In this document: piece after piece, positions 9,301 through 18,731 of the stretch | Numbering within the stretch: the first letter of the stretch is position 1 | Layout: the number at the start of each line of letters is the position of its first letter | Notes under the pieces: model-generated | Told to the model about the DNA's origin: nothing | Databases searched by the model: none | The model's input: only the letters and a program-made list of their open reading frames with translations | Made by a program: the position numbers and the translations under genes | Assembly: GCF_009834875.1 (NCBI RefSeq) | Contig: NZ_WVHT01000002.1 | Location: 558,001-622,000, forward strand | DNA length: 64,000 bases | Direction: 5' to 3' | Origin: Hufsiella arboris | GTDB taxonomy: Bacteria; Bacteroidota; Bacteroidia; Sphingobacteriales; Sphingobacteriaceae

Positions 9301-10456
9301 TGAAATAATCGTTGCAAATTCAGGAATTCAGCTAGATGAATCTGACTTGCGAAGGCTCTTCGACCGTTTTTATGTGGTTGAAACCACTCCTGATACTAAC
9401 AAAGCGAGTTCTGGGATCGGGTTGGCGTTTACCCGGCAACTGGTGCAGTTGATGGATGGAATCATATCAGTAAGCTGTGAAAATAATTGGATTTCGTTCA
9501 GGGTATTGCTGCCGCTTACTGTATTTCCGGCAAACCACCAGCTCGTTACTGATATCGGCGATAAAACTGAAAAACCATCTTTCCTTCTTCAGTCGATAAC
9601 CAATGAGGAAGCAGCAAATAATTCAGTTCCAATAGCTGAGAATAATAAACGGGCCCTAGTTAAAAGCTTCGAACTGGAAGACAGAAAGATGATACTGGTG
9701 GTTGAAGATGAGGAAAAAATCCGTTACCTGTTGAAAGATATCCTGAGTGAACAATATATCGTTTATGAAGCTTCTACAGGGAAGGAAGCGCTTGAAATCA
9801 TCCACAGGATTGTGCCTGATATGATAATCAGCGATGTAATGATGCCCGATCTTGATGGCCTTCAGCTATGCGATATTGTAAAATCAACTCCAGCTACCTG
9901 CTACATCCCTTTTGTGATCTTGTCTGCGCGCGGAACCATTGAACAGAAAACGGAAGGTTACGAAAGCGGCGCTGACGCTTATATTCCAAAACCGTTTCAA
10001 ACAGAACACCTGCTGGTACGCGTTCAAAAATTATTGGAGTATCGCGAAAAACTTCATGCTGTATTCGCCGAAAATAGTATTTCTTCGCACCAGCTTGCCG
10101 AAGAAGATATTAATGAAAGCGATAAACATTTCATCGATAAAGTAGTAGCGCTTATCGAAGAGAATATCAACGAAGAACTTGATGGCGCGTTTCTTGAAAA
10201 TGCAATGAACCTAAGCAGAATGCAGCTTTACAGGAAGATAAAAACCTTATCTAATATGACTCCGACCGAGCTGATCCGGCATGTAAGGTTGCAAAAGAGT
10301 GCTATGTTACTCAAAACTTCCGATCTCACCGTTTCTGAAATATTCTATCGCACAGGATTTAATAACAAAACATACTTTTTCCGGGAATTCAAAAAGGTTT
10401 ACAACTGTTCACCGAATGCATACCGGGCGGCGCACCGTTTGCCGGCTCTCAATTAA
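6338..10456 (+). CDS. Hybrid two-component system sensor/regulator (HTCS)
   Basis: A 1372-residue single-chain signalling protein. Order: signal peptide (1-21); two seven-bladed Reg_prop beta-propellers with repeated IWxGT and LWVGT blades (~25-670); Y_Y_Y domain (~700-770); a transmembrane helix (~785-807, FFWLTPFAFAIYILFLGAAG). The cytoplasmic part has HisKA with H846 in IAHELQTPLTLI, HATPase with NLLSNAFKHSP and SGIGLAFTRQL, a receiver with acceptor D1166 in IISDVMMPD, and a C-terminal AraC helix-turn-helix domain. HTCS proteins sense oligosaccharides in the periplasm and switch on the adjacent polysaccharide locus. A TTAAGG ribosome-binding site precedes ATG 6338. Likely regulator of genes 10607-22285. 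Confidence 0.96.
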   Translation: MRIWLSCLVLFILFSKNRATAQYSFQQIDNSGGLSNSCVNSIWKDSDNLIWFGTWDGLNYYDGSNVHVFNYAKTDAGKNSIASNVIYEIKEDRQRNIWIATVEGVSRFNKNTGEFSNYFYNPKAAISNGYTIAINLQGEVFAVRRNSNQLLLLNRQNNRFEKFSIKGLERSLIYKMVFDDRGNFWVLKDNGLLECYNRISTGFKRNMAFGEVTGIDNLIICNRRIFYATKSELFQVDENHSTKSVLKLPHEVRAMAYYQNNYILAWASKGIGEYSSDFKKSSFLPKEYSVLQNVRIASLMNDDAMLWLGSDGNGAMKVARRENYFGLMNKQSNGQSFHVPVRAFCNVNNDLWVGTKGNGIVTIKNLGTQHATFSTIKSFKTDVDLLDNCVYSIKKGNDGLVYIGSDAPGVTLYDTIKNRFIKWQDIPESKNYDAFGSVHCVLTDADGSVWMGLNDGGLVHLALKIDGNRKVHIKSLEQFKYTGDSRGPGSNVIYSLAAGSDGIIWVGCRYGGLSRFDKSSKRFTTIKAFSYDQSLSNNDVLSLYLDQSNRLWVGTSFGLNWVNEADASKLARPVFKQLNTYNGLPNNTIHAIEEDRAKNIWISTNKGLARVNPSNRKIVQFKLSDGLQSDEFSDNASWVDISGRIFFGGIYGFNYFLPQDVHISTEKPRLLITDLQFAGKSASEKGLQVLSENGPVISQHYDLNPQNNYFELNIRPITYIHSQKCQYAYYLEGNDKDWHFIGNDEKIIYNNLSPGNYTLRIKWSNGEGAWTKDVQIFTITVKQFFWLTPFAFAIYILFLGAAGYLYYRYRRNKFLITHELKMEHLLREKEENLHQEQLNFFTNIAHELQTPLTLILGSLERYLYKNKTSVQAKTDYFLTTVKQEASRLHYLVLQLLEFRKAESGFLKNHYSHLDISALTANISGLFKPLAQPKQLNFSTQIDLSINLWIDKDKIEKVLYNLLSNAFKHSPAGESVVVSVKQLLVEDRIEIIVANSGIQLDESDLRRLFDRFYVVETTPDTNKASSGIGLAFTRQLVQLMDGIISVSCENNWISFRVLLPLTVFPANHQLVTDIGDKTEKPSFLLQSITNEEAANNSVPIAENNKRALVKSFELEDRKMILVVEDEEKIRYLLKDILSEQYIVYEASTGKEALEIIHRIVPDMIISDVMMPDLDGLQLCDIVKSTPATCYIPFVILSARGTIEQKTEGYESGADAYIPKPFQTEHLLVRVQKLLEYREKLHAVFAENSISSHQLAEEDINESDKHFIDKVVALIEENINEELDGAFLENAMNLSRMQLYRKIKTLSNMTPTELIRHVRLQKSAMLLKTSDLTVSEIFYRTGFNNKTYFFREFKKVYNCSPNAYRAAHRLPALN

Positions 10457-10606
10457 AGTCGCACTTTGACTTTAGCATAGTGAATGGTTAAGATAGTATA
10501 CGTTTTCGAGTAAACTGGCTGATATTATTGTCGGAAATAATTCCGTTGAAAAACGGGACAGATTTTAGTTGATATAGTCCTCTGCTGTTGCCTGATTAAC
10601 ATTGCT

Positions 10607-12097
10607 ATGAGAAAATTAAAACTTCTTTACCTGTTTTTATTGCTTGGCCCGATTCAATTTGTTTGTGCACAAACTCAGATCGCATCACTTAAAAAGCTTG
10701 CCGAAGCAAAAAAACTGAATGTAATTTTCATCCTTACGGACGATCACCGTTATGATTTCATTGGTTTTACCAATAAAATTTCCTGGTTAAAAACACCCAA
10801 CCTGGATCGCATGGCCAAAGAAGGTGCTTATATAAAAAACGCATTTGTTACAACTTCACTTTGTTCTCCAAGCCGCGCTTCGATTTTAACGGGCGAGTAT
10901 TCCCACGTTCATACGATCGTTGATAATATTTCACCCGAACCGGCCAACCTGGTGTTCTTTCCCCAATATCTTCAGAAAGCCGGTTATCAAACCAGTTTCT
11001 TCGGAAAATGGCATATGGGTGAAGACGATGACCGCCCGAGAAAGGGATTCGACCATTGGGAAAGTTTCCTGGGGCAGGGAGTTTACTGGAATCCGCAATT
11101 GAATATCGACGGCAAACGCATTCAATACAAGGATTCAACGTATATCACGGATTTGTTAACCGATCATGCTGTAAGCTGGCTGGAAAAAAGGGACAAGAAG
11201 AAACCTTTCTTTTTATACCTGTCGCATAAAGCCGTTCATGCGCCTGTAGAACCTGCAAAACGATTTGCAGGGATGTACAAGAACAAGCCGTATCTATTAC
11301 CGTCTACTTATTATCAAACGCTTACCGACGAATATAAATCACTCGGATGGCCTGAATGGGTGAAACAGCAACGTTATAGCTGGCATGGCGTTGATTATGC
11401 CTATCATTCCCATAAGCCGATCGAGCAATACGTTCAAAATTACTGCGAAACGCTGATGGCCGTCGACGAGAGTGTTGGAAGGGTTTTGGATTACCTGAAA
11501 CAGAATAATCTTGATCAAAACACCATGGTTATTTACATGGGGGATAACGGTTTCAGCTGGGGCGAACATGGATTAATTGATAAACGTCATTTCTACGAAG
11601 AATCAGTAAAGGTCCCTTTCCTGGTGTATTGTCCGGCCTTGTTTAAGGGTGGAGAAACGGTCACTAAAATGATTCAGAACGTCGACGTTGCCCCAACAAT
11701 TCTGGAATGCGCGGGCCTTCAAAAACCTGGTTACATGCCTGGCCAGTCGTTTATTCCGTTGTTGCAGAATAAGGAAGTTAAATGGCGCGATAAAATTTTC
11801 TACGAATATTACTGGGAATACGATTTCCCGATGACACCAACGATTTACGGCGTGCGGACGGATAAGTACAAATACATCCGCAGCTGGGGAACCTGGGATA
11901 CGCATGAACTGTACGACCTGGAAAAGGATCCCGAAGAAATGCATAACCTGATCGCAGACCCAAAATATGCCGAATTGGAAAAACAGTTAACAGGCGATCT
12001 TTTTGATTGGCTGGAGAAAACTAAAGGAATGCAGATTCCGCTCAAACGAACCATCAAACAGCCATCGGGCGATTACAGGCATCCCAACCAATACTAA
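10607..12097 (+). CDS. Secreted sulfatase (type I, formylglycine-dependent)
   Basis: A 496-residue exported arylsulfatase-fold enzyme. The signal peptide ends at VCAQ (about residue 22). The metal site begins with ILTDDHRYD (D45, D46). The signature C86-S-P-S-R90 followed by ASILTG is the site where Cys is converted to formylglycine. GKWHMG, the MGDNGFSWGEHG segment with catalytic residues, and a C-terminal YELYDLEKDPEE-like subdomain (HELYDLEKDPEEMHNL) are all present. It hydrolyses sulfate esters on carbohydrates; the position cut is unknown. An anaerobic-type sulfatase maturase would be needed in trans and is not in the window. The next gene starts two bases after the stop, so the two are cotranscribed. 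Confidence 0.94.
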   Translation: MRKLKLLYLFLLLGPIQFVCAQTQIASLKKLAEAKKLNVIFILTDDHRYDFIGFTNKISWLKTPNLDRMAKEGAYIKNAFVTTSLCSPSRASILTGEYSHVHTIVDNISPEPANLVFFPQYLQKAGYQTSFFGKWHMGEDDDRPRKGFDHWESFLGQGVYWNPQLNIDGKRIQYKDSTYITDLLTDHAVSWLEKRDKKKPFFLYLSHKAVHAPVEPAKRFAGMYKNKPYLLPSTYYQTLTDEYKSLGWPEWVKQQRYSWHGVDYAYHSHKPIEQYVQNYCETLMAVDESVGRVLDYLKQNNLDQNTMVIYMGDNGFSWGEHGLIDKRHFYEESVKVPFLVYCPALFKGGETVTKMIQNVDVAPTILECAGLQKPGYMPGQSFIPLLQNKEVKWRDKIFYEYYWEYDFPMTPTIYGVRTDKYKYIRSWGTWDTHELYDLEKDPEEMHNLIADPKYAELEKQLTGDLFDWLEKTKGMQIPLKRTIKQPSGDYRHPNQY

Positions 12098-12099
12098 TT

Positions 12100-13770
12100 A
12101 TGAGTAACCGAAGAGATTTTCTAAAGAAGGCTGGCTTTGTTGCCGCCGTTTCCGGATTACAGCAAGCGTTGCCTTTTAACACGCTGGCAGCCGAAGCGAA
12201 AACTGCCGGAGAGCCGGAAGTAAAAGCGTCATCAGATTATGCTGTTGTTGAAACCACTGACGGCAAAATTCGCGGCTATTCAAAAAATGGTGTATTTACT
12301 TTTAAAGGAATTCCATACGGAGAATCGACGGCTGGCAAAAACAGGTTCATGCCGCCGGTGAAAAAGCAAAGCTGGGATGGCGTAAAAGATGCGCTGGTGT
12401 ACGGCCCTATCTGCCCGCAAAAAGCAAATGATGGCTGGTTAGCACAGGAATACGGATTTCTTTATCAATGGATCGACGGGTATCAAAACGAAGATTGCCT
12501 TCGGTTAAATGTCTGGTCGCCAAAAATTAATGATGGTAAGAAAAGGCCTGTCATGTTCTGGATACATGGCGGTGGATTTTTCGCCGGATCAAGCCAGGAA
12601 CATCCATCGTACGAAGGTGAAAATTTGAGCCGGAAAGGCGATGTCGTCGTTGTTTCGGTGAATCACAGGCTTAATATTTTTGGATTCTTTGATTTGTCGC
12701 AATACGGTTCTCAATATAAATATTCAGGTAATGTTGGTATGCTCGACCTCGTTGCCGCGTTAGAATGGGTGCGAGACAACATTGGTCGCTTTGGCGGAGA
12801 TAAAAACAACGTCACCATTTTCGGGCAGTCCGGCGGCGGCGCAAAAGTTATTACACTGATGGCGATGCCCTCCGCAAAAGGCCTGTTTCATAAAGCGATC
12901 TCGCAAAGCAATTCCATCGTGCAGGTTTCGGTTCCCGAATATTCGCAAAGGATAACTAAACAGGTTTTGCTGGAGCTGGGACTGAACGAGAATAATATTG
13001 CTGCTCTTCACGACCTTGAAACTTCACGTTTACTTTCAGCTATCGCAGCCGCTGACAAAAAATTGGGAAGCAAAGTTCCGAAAGGGGTTGGCCGGGCGGG
13101 TTTGCAGCCAGTTGTTGATGGTGAAGTTTTGCCCGCCCATCCCTTTGATCCGGTCGCGCCGCCATTGTCGTCGGATATGCCATTTATGGTAGGAACAACT
13201 CGAAATGAAGCTTCCGCAAGTATTAATAATCCTGCTGCAGAAAACCTGGATGAAGGTGGATTGAAAAAACAGGTCAACGACCGGTTTGGCAAATCGGGCG
13301 ACGAGATTTATAAGGTTTTGCGAAAGGTTCATCGGCAGGCAAAGCCGGTTGAAATTCTATCATTCATTAGCGCTCAGAATTCAATGGCTTATTTGCAGGC
13401 AGAACGCAAATCCGCGCAACAAGCGCCGGTTTATTTATATCGTTTCGATTGGAAGACACCGGTCTTAGACGGCCGCCCGAGGTCATTCCATTGTAGTGAA
13501 ATTCCATTTGCCTTTGCAAACACCAGCAAGGCCGAAAACTATACCGGGAACAGCGACGACGCTCAGAAATTGGCAGCAAAAGTTTCGCAGGCATGGATCA
13601 ATTTTGCCCGTTCCGGAGATCCGAATCATACAGGCTTACCTGATTGGCCAGACTTTAAAGATCAGAAAGGAGCGATGATGGTCTTCGATGACCAATGCAA
13701 GGTGTCGATCGATCCTGATCACGAAGCGCGATTAATTCTTCAACGCGTTTTCTACAACAAAGACATTTGA
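12100..13770 (+). CDS. Carboxylesterase type B, Tat-type secretion signal
   Basis: A 556-residue protein. The N-terminus SNRRDFLKKAGFVAAVSG is a twin-arginine signal. The type-B carboxylesterase fold follows: GKIRGYSKNGVFTFKGIPYGE, EDCLRLNVWSP, WIHGGGFFAGSS (oxyanion hole), nucleophile S244 in FGQSGGGAKV, and a C-terminal FHCSEIPFAFAN with the catalytic His. The nucleophile elbow is GQSGG rather than the common GESAG. The family cleaves carboxylic esters. In this locus it could remove acetyl or other ester groups from the polysaccharide (inference). It lies 2 bases after the sulfatase gene and 31 bases before the next glycosidase gene. Confidence 0.9.
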   Translation: MSNRRDFLKKAGFVAAVSGLQQALPFNTLAAEAKTAGEPEVKASSDYAVVETTDGKIRGYSKNGVFTFKGIPYGESTAGKNRFMPPVKKQSWDGVKDALVYGPICPQKANDGWLAQEYGFLYQWIDGYQNEDCLRLNVWSPKINDGKKRPVMFWIHGGGFFAGSSQEHPSYEGENLSRKGDVVVVSVNHRLNIFGFFDLSQYGSQYKYSGNVGMLDLVAALEWVRDNIGRFGGDKNNVTIFGQSGGGAKVITLMAMPSAKGLFHKAISQSNSIVQVSVPEYSQRITKQVLLELGLNENNIAALHDLETSRLLSAIAAADKKLGSKVPKGVGRAGLQPVVDGEVLPAHPFDPVAPPLSSDMPFMVGTTRNEASASINNPAAENLDEGGLKKQVNDRFGKSGDEIYKVLRKVHRQAKPVEILSFISAQNSMAYLQAERKSAQQAPVYLYRFDWKTPVLDGRPRSFHCSEIPFAFANTSKAENYTGNSDDAQKLAAKVSQAWINFARSGDPNHTGLPDWPDFKDQKGAMMVFDDQCKVSIDPDHEARLILQRVFYNKDI

Positions 13771-13801
13771 TCCACACACTTAGAACTTTAATAGCTACTA
13801 G

Positions 13802-15454
13802 ATGAAAAAAAGCATCATTATCACTTCGTTATTGCTTTGTTTACAGGTAAATCTTTTCGCGCAAATCCAAAAAGTAACCTTACTCAATCTCAAACCTTCT
13901 ACATTTAAAAAGGCTGAGTTTGATATTAAATTAATCGCCGAATGGGTTAATCCATACCTGCAGGAAGATGTATCACTCGATATGCTTATAACTTCTCCAT
14001 CCGGCAAAAAACTCTTGCTGCCCTGCTATTATGAGAACGGGAAGAGCGGTAAGATGTCATTGTGGAAGGCACGTTTTGCGCCGCAGGAATCAGGCACATA
14101 TCGATACACCATTAAGCTTTTCAAGTCGGGAAAGAATGTTTCTACTACTAAGCCGGCTGCGTTCACAGCATTCCAAAATAATGGAAAAGGATTTCTGCAT
14201 GTAAAGAACAACTGGATCATGCAGTTTGATAACGGAGCACCGTTCAGGGGGATCGGTGAAAATATTTGCTGGGAATCACGGGCGAATGATGACTCAAGGT
14301 TTTACAAGGAGCTGCACGAAAATCCCAAATACAATTATGAATACATGCTTCGCTCGCTGGCAGATCATGGCGGCAATTTTTACCGCACATGGATCTGTTC
14401 ATGGAACCTGCCGCTGGATTGGAAAAGTGGGATCAACAATAATCGCTATACAAACTCAGACGAATATTTCAATCCAAGCGCCATACAACGGCTGGAGCGT
14501 GTCATGAAACTTTCGGATTCGCTGGGTGTGTACACCATGCTCACGTTAGGTCCAGGCGCTTATCTCGAAAAGGACGGCGGAAATGTAAAATCTGCGGCTG
14601 ATTTTTTTGTAAAGCCAGAGGCAAAAGCCCGTTATAAAAACCGGCTTCGCTATATCATTGCACGCTGGGGTTATAATACCTGCATCGCTAACTGGGAGCT
14701 TTTTAACGAAATCGATAACGTTCAGTTTGGTGATAAGGATAATCCGATCGACGCTTCGGTGATTGTAAAATGGCATGATGAAATGAGCACTTATATAAAG
14801 TCGATCGATCCATACAAACATCCTGTTACAACCAGTATTTCACATCGCGATTTAGCCGGTCTGAATTCACTTTCAAATATCGACATCAATCAGAAACATA
14901 TTTACAAAAACACTGATATCATCCCGGAAACGATAGTTAAATACGAAACGGAATTTAAAAAGCCGTACGTAATCGGCGAGTACGGATTTGAATGGGACTG
15001 GTCGAAGAATTTCGATGATTTTGCCAGCGACATGGACCGTGACTTCAAAAAGGGATTATGGTACGGTCTGTTTTCTCCGACGCCGGTTCTCCCGATGACA
15101 TGGTGGTGGGAATATTTTGACAACCGTAAAACAGATGTTTACATTAAAAAAGTCAGGACTATTTATGACCAGATGATCAGCGCAGGTGAAGGAAATTTCA
15201 AAACTGTAAAAGTACAAACCTCTAATCCAGGTGTACGCGTAATGGCAGTAGAATGTGGTAAGAAAATTTTTATTTACGTATTAAACAATTCATCAGAAAA
15301 ACAGGATGTAATCATTTTCATTCCGCGGCCAACGACGTCTCCCAAAGTTTTTGATTGTGAAAAAGGCACTTATCAAACTGTTCAGTCAACTGATAAAAAC
15401 ATCGCTTTGAAAGCGATTGGTCAGAACGCTGAAATCATAATTGTTGCAGATTAA
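13802..15454 (+). CDS. DUF5060-containing GH5-like glycoside hydrolase
   Basis: A 550-residue secreted protein (signal peptide to ~residue 20, VNLFAQ). Residues ~22-125 form a beta-sandwich DUF5060 domain (FKKAEFDIKL, SGTYRYTIKL). Residues ~140-470 form a clan GH-A (beta/alpha)8 barrel with probable acid/base E303 in NWELFNEID and probable nucleophile E393 in YVIGEYGFEW. A small C-terminal beta domain closes the protein. Proteins with DUF5060 plus a GH5-like barrel occur in mannan- and xylan-type loci; the exact GH family cannot be fixed by eye. Together with GH26 in the same locus, endo-mannanase or mannosidase activity is the best guess. Confidence 0.85.
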   Translation: MKKSIIITSLLLCLQVNLFAQIQKVTLLNLKPSTFKKAEFDIKLIAEWVNPYLQEDVSLDMLITSPSGKKLLLPCYYENGKSGKMSLWKARFAPQESGTYRYTIKLFKSGKNVSTTKPAAFTAFQNNGKGFLHVKNNWIMQFDNGAPFRGIGENICWESRANDDSRFYKELHENPKYNYEYMLRSLADHGGNFYRTWICSWNLPLDWKSGINNNRYTNSDEYFNPSAIQRLERVMKLSDSLGVYTMLTLGPGAYLEKDGGNVKSAADFFVKPEAKARYKNRLRYIIARWGYNTCIANWELFNEIDNVQFGDKDNPIDASVIVKWHDEMSTYIKSIDPYKHPVTTSISHRDLAGLNSLSNIDINQKHIYKNTDIIPETIVKYETEFKKPYVIGEYGFEWDWSKNFDDFASDMDRDFKKGLWYGLFSPTPVLPMTWWWEYFDNRKTDVYIKKVRTIYDQMISAGEGNFKTVKVQTSNPGVRVMAVECGKKIFIYVLNNSSEKQDVIIFIPRPTTSPKVFDCEKGTYQTVQSTDKNIALKAIGQNAEIIIVAD

Positions 15455-15595
15455 AACTTCTTTAAATTTTGAAACCGGGAAAACATCAGGGTTGGATAAA
15501 AAAGTGCCATACCTGCTTTTAAACGCGGTTTTACTTCCCGTTTTTAACATACTAAACGGTTAAAATACTATTAATATCGGGGCTCATAGCCGGGG

Positions 15596-15603
15596 TATCT
15601 TTG
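15596..15603 (+). promoter_or_regulatory. -7 box (TATCTTTG) of the susC operon
   Basis: TATCTTTG fits the TAnnTTTG consensus and lies 40 bases before the SusC ATG, inside the 189-base gap that separates the upstream enzyme genes from SusC. The -33 region is poor. A separate promoter for SusC/SusD would allow higher expression of the uptake genes. Confidence 0.5.
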
Positions 15604-15643
15604 GTTAAATCAATTATAGAATTTAATAACCAAACTATCTTTT

Positions 15644-18600
15644 ATGGGCAGAATTATTTACACGTTAGCAATGTGTATTTCGCTGGTTTGCTGCAGCTAT
15701 TTAAGCTTGCAGGCGCAGGACCGGCGAATCACCGGGGTAGTTACCGATCAGCAGGGTGTGACCTTGCCGGGTGTATCGGTAACAGTGAAAGGAACACAAA
15801 CCAAGACATCAACAGATGGAAAAGGTGTTTTTAATATCAGTGTTTCCGGAGAAAAACCGACGCTGGTATTTTCTTACGTCGGCATGCAAACCCGCGAGCT
15901 TGAAGTAGGCTCAAAACCCTCCATCCAGGTATCCATGCAAACTACTTCAAAGGACCTTAATGAGGTTGTTGTTGTAGGTTACGGAACAGTTAAAAAGGGC
16001 GATCTTACGGGTTCTGTCGCTTCTATTAAGGGAAGCGAACTGAATCGTACGCCGGCTGCATCTGTCGATCAACTTTTACAGGGCAAGATCGCCGGTGTGC
16101 AGGTGACAACTTCAGGCGGTCAACCCGGTTCGGGAGCTACCATTCGTATCCGTGGTGCGAGTTCTTTAAACGGATCGAAAGATCCTTTGGTAGTTGTTGA
16201 TGGCTATCCATGGGGTGACGCCGGAAATCTAAAGCAAATCAATCCCGAAGATATCGAATCTGTAGAAGTGCTGAAAGATGCTTCTTCTGCGGCTATCTAT
16301 GGTTCACGTGGCGCCAATGGCGTGATTGTTATAACTACGAGAAAAGGTCGCGTCGGGCAAAACCGGATTTCTGTAAGCACGCTGGATGGCGTTTCCTATC
16401 AATCAGTAAAACCTGATGTTTGGCGCGACCCGGTTGAAGAAGCGACCTATGCCAATGAAGCTGCAAAAACAGGCGGAGCAATTCCTACAGACATTCCTTA
16501 TATCGGAATCTCACGCCCGGTTGGAACAGGATACGTTTATTATCCTTCGATTGCCGAATTGCGCGGACTCGATCCAAACAAACCGCAATGGCCCACCAAT
16601 ACAAACTGGGTCGACCTGGTTTACCGCAATCCCTTAACCCAAAGCTATACCGTTACTGCAGATGGCGGTAACGATAAAACCAAATACGCCATCTCCGGGA
16701 ATTACTATAATGAACAGGGTATGGTGATCAAGAACTATTACGACAAGTACACGAGCCGTTTAAACCTCGATCAGAAACTGTCAGAATCGGTAACTGTCGG
16801 AACGAACGCGATCCTGGCGGTAACTAAAAATAACGGAAGCGGACTGGGTGTGGGCCGCTCGGTGATATTCCCGGTTTACGATGAAAACGGAAATTATTTC
16901 CGTACATCCAGTACCGATTATGGTAACCCGATCGCCCTGTCAAATCAGTTACTTAACACAACGAAAACGCTGGACATGCTGGGCAACATTTATATCGGCG
17001 CGAAGTTTACCAGCTGGCTTTCATTCCGTTCAAACCTGAATTATAAGTTTGGTAATTCAGTGCAGGATCAGTACGACCCGATTGCCAGTACACAGCGGGC
17101 GATGGATAACAAAGGAAGTTATGGCTCGATCAATAACGGGAATTATAACGACCTGTTGAGTGAAACATATCTGACTGCAAACAAAAACTTCGGTAAAAAC
17201 CATTCGCTGAATGCCGTAGCCGGGTTTTCCTACCAGGCGACGAACAATCGTTTCAGCTCATTAACCGGGCAAAACTTCGTGAACGATGTACTGACGAATG
17301 AAAACCTGGCGACAGCTGGTACGATGCTGATCGGCAACAGCCTGCAGCGTTTCGACCTGATGTCTTATTACGGACGCGTGAACTACGCATACAAAAACCG
17401 CTACCTGTTGACCTTAACCGGCCGTGCCGATGGCTCGACCAAGTTTGGTGCGAATAACAAATGGGCCTATTTCCCTTCCGGCGCCATTGCCTGGAAAGTG
17501 AATGAAGAAGAATTTATGAAGAATGTAAGCTTCATTTCCGAGTTAAAAGTACGTGCCAATTACGGTATTTCCGGAAACCAGGGTATCAGTCCGTACCAAA
17601 CCCTGGATCGCTTCGGTTCTAATAAATACTTTACCGGCGCAGGTTTTCAGACTGGTTTCGGTCCTGGACTGGCGGGTGCGAATGATGAACAGGGCCGCAC
17701 AATTGTGGAAGGTTTAGGAAACAACAGCCTGCAATGGGAAACGACCGAGCAGTTTGGTGTTGGGTTAGATTTGGGTCTGATCGATCAGCGGTTTACGCTT
17801 ACAGCTGATTACTACAATAAAAATACATCCGACCTGCTTCGCCTGAAAACGATATCTCCTTCGGCAGGCTATGATCGCCAGTGGATTAACGACGGCGAGA
17901 TCAATAATAAAGGATTTGAATTAGGCCTGAATGCGAATATCATCAGCAACGCAAAGTTAAGCTGGAACGTTGGCGGAATATTTACGATGAACCGCAATAA
18001 AGTGGTTTCGATGGGTGAGAGTAACCAGGTTCTGATCGGTACGATCTACGAGTCAGTTCGCCAGCAAATATCAACTTATACAGTTGGCCAGCCGATGTTT
18101 GCGTTTTATGGATATAAATCAGCCGGAATTATCCAAACCCTGGAAGAAGGCGTAGCCGCCGGCCTTACCGGGGCAGATGCACAACCCGGGGAAATAAAAT
18201 ACATGGACATTTCCGGACCTGACGGTAAACCCGACGGTGTGATCGATTCATATGACAGAACGATCATTGGTAATCCTAACCCGGATTTTATTTACAGCTT
18301 TAATACTAACCTCAAATTTAAAGGATTCGACCTGTCGGCACAGCTGTATGGCGTTGAAGGTAACGATGTGTGGGATTTTCAGAAAATGACGCCAAGTCGC
18401 CAGCTGCTGAGATGGACGCCGGATAATCCAAGCCAGGAGATTCCTCGCGCGAACGGTTCACGCGGTTACCGCGCATCAGATTTCTTTATCACCGACGGAT
18501 CGTTTTTAAGAATCCAGAATGTAACGCTTGGCTACAATTTCAAAACCGGGATTATTAAGGGAGTGAAGAGCCTTCGACTTTACTTATCGGGAAATAACCT

Positions 18601-18718
18601 GTACACGTTCACAAAGTTCAATCCCGGCTACGATCCGGAACTTGGTGAAATGGGAATCAATGGCGGCGCTTATCCCCGCCCGCGAAATATTTCAATCGGT
18701 TTGAACCTGGGACTATAA
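15644..18718 (+). CDS. SusC/RagA family TonB-dependent outer-membrane transporter
   Basis: A 1024-residue outer-membrane protein: signal peptide (to SLQAQ, ~residue 27), carboxypeptidase-regulatory-like domain (RRITGVVTDQQGVTLPGVSV), a TonB-box-like DLNEVVVVGYGT segment, plug domain with GASSLNGSKDPLVVVDG and SSAAIYGSRGANGVIVITT, and a 22-strand barrel ending in ISIGLNLGL. It imports oligosaccharides through the outer membrane using energy from TonB/ExbBD. SusD follows after 13 bases. It carries every landmark of the family and is of normal length. Confidence 0.97.
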   Translation: MGRIIYTLAMCISLVCCSYLSLQAQDRRITGVVTDQQGVTLPGVSVTVKGTQTKTSTDGKGVFNISVSGEKPTLVFSYVGMQTRELEVGSKPSIQVSMQTTSKDLNEVVVVGYGTVKKGDLTGSVASIKGSELNRTPAASVDQLLQGKIAGVQVTTSGGQPGSGATIRIRGASSLNGSKDPLVVVDGYPWGDAGNLKQINPEDIESVEVLKDASSAAIYGSRGANGVIVITTRKGRVGQNRISVSTLDGVSYQSVKPDVWRDPVEEATYANEAAKTGGAIPTDIPYIGISRPVGTGYVYYPSIAELRGLDPNKPQWPTNTNWVDLVYRNPLTQSYTVTADGGNDKTKYAISGNYYNEQGMVIKNYYDKYTSRLNLDQKLSESVTVGTNAILAVTKNNGSGLGVGRSVIFPVYDENGNYFRTSSTDYGNPIALSNQLLNTTKTLDMLGNIYIGAKFTSWLSFRSNLNYKFGNSVQDQYDPIASTQRAMDNKGSYGSINNGNYNDLLSETYLTANKNFGKNHSLNAVAGFSYQATNNRFSSLTGQNFVNDVLTNENLATAGTMLIGNSLQRFDLMSYYGRVNYAYKNRYLLTLTGRADGSTKFGANNKWAYFPSGAIAWKVNEEEFMKNVSFISELKVRANYGISGNQGISPYQTLDRFGSNKYFTGAGFQTGFGPGLAGANDEQGRTIVEGLGNNSLQWETTEQFGVGLDLGLIDQRFTLTADYYNKNTSDLLRLKTISPSAGYDRQWINDGEINNKGFELGLNANIISNAKLSWNVGGIFTMNRNKVVSMGESNQVLIGTIYESVRQQISTYTVGQPMFAFYGYKSAGIIQTLEEGVAAGLTGADAQPGEIKYMDISGPDGKPDGVIDSYDRTIIGNPNPDFIYSFNTNLKFKGFDLSAQLYGVEGNDVWDFQKMTPSRQLLRWTPDNPSQEIPRANGSRGYRASDFFITDGSFLRIQNVTLGYNFKTGIIKGVKSLRLYLSGNNLYTFTKFNPGYDPELGEMGINGGAYPRPRNISIGLNLGL

Positions 18719-18731
18719 TCAATTGTACATC

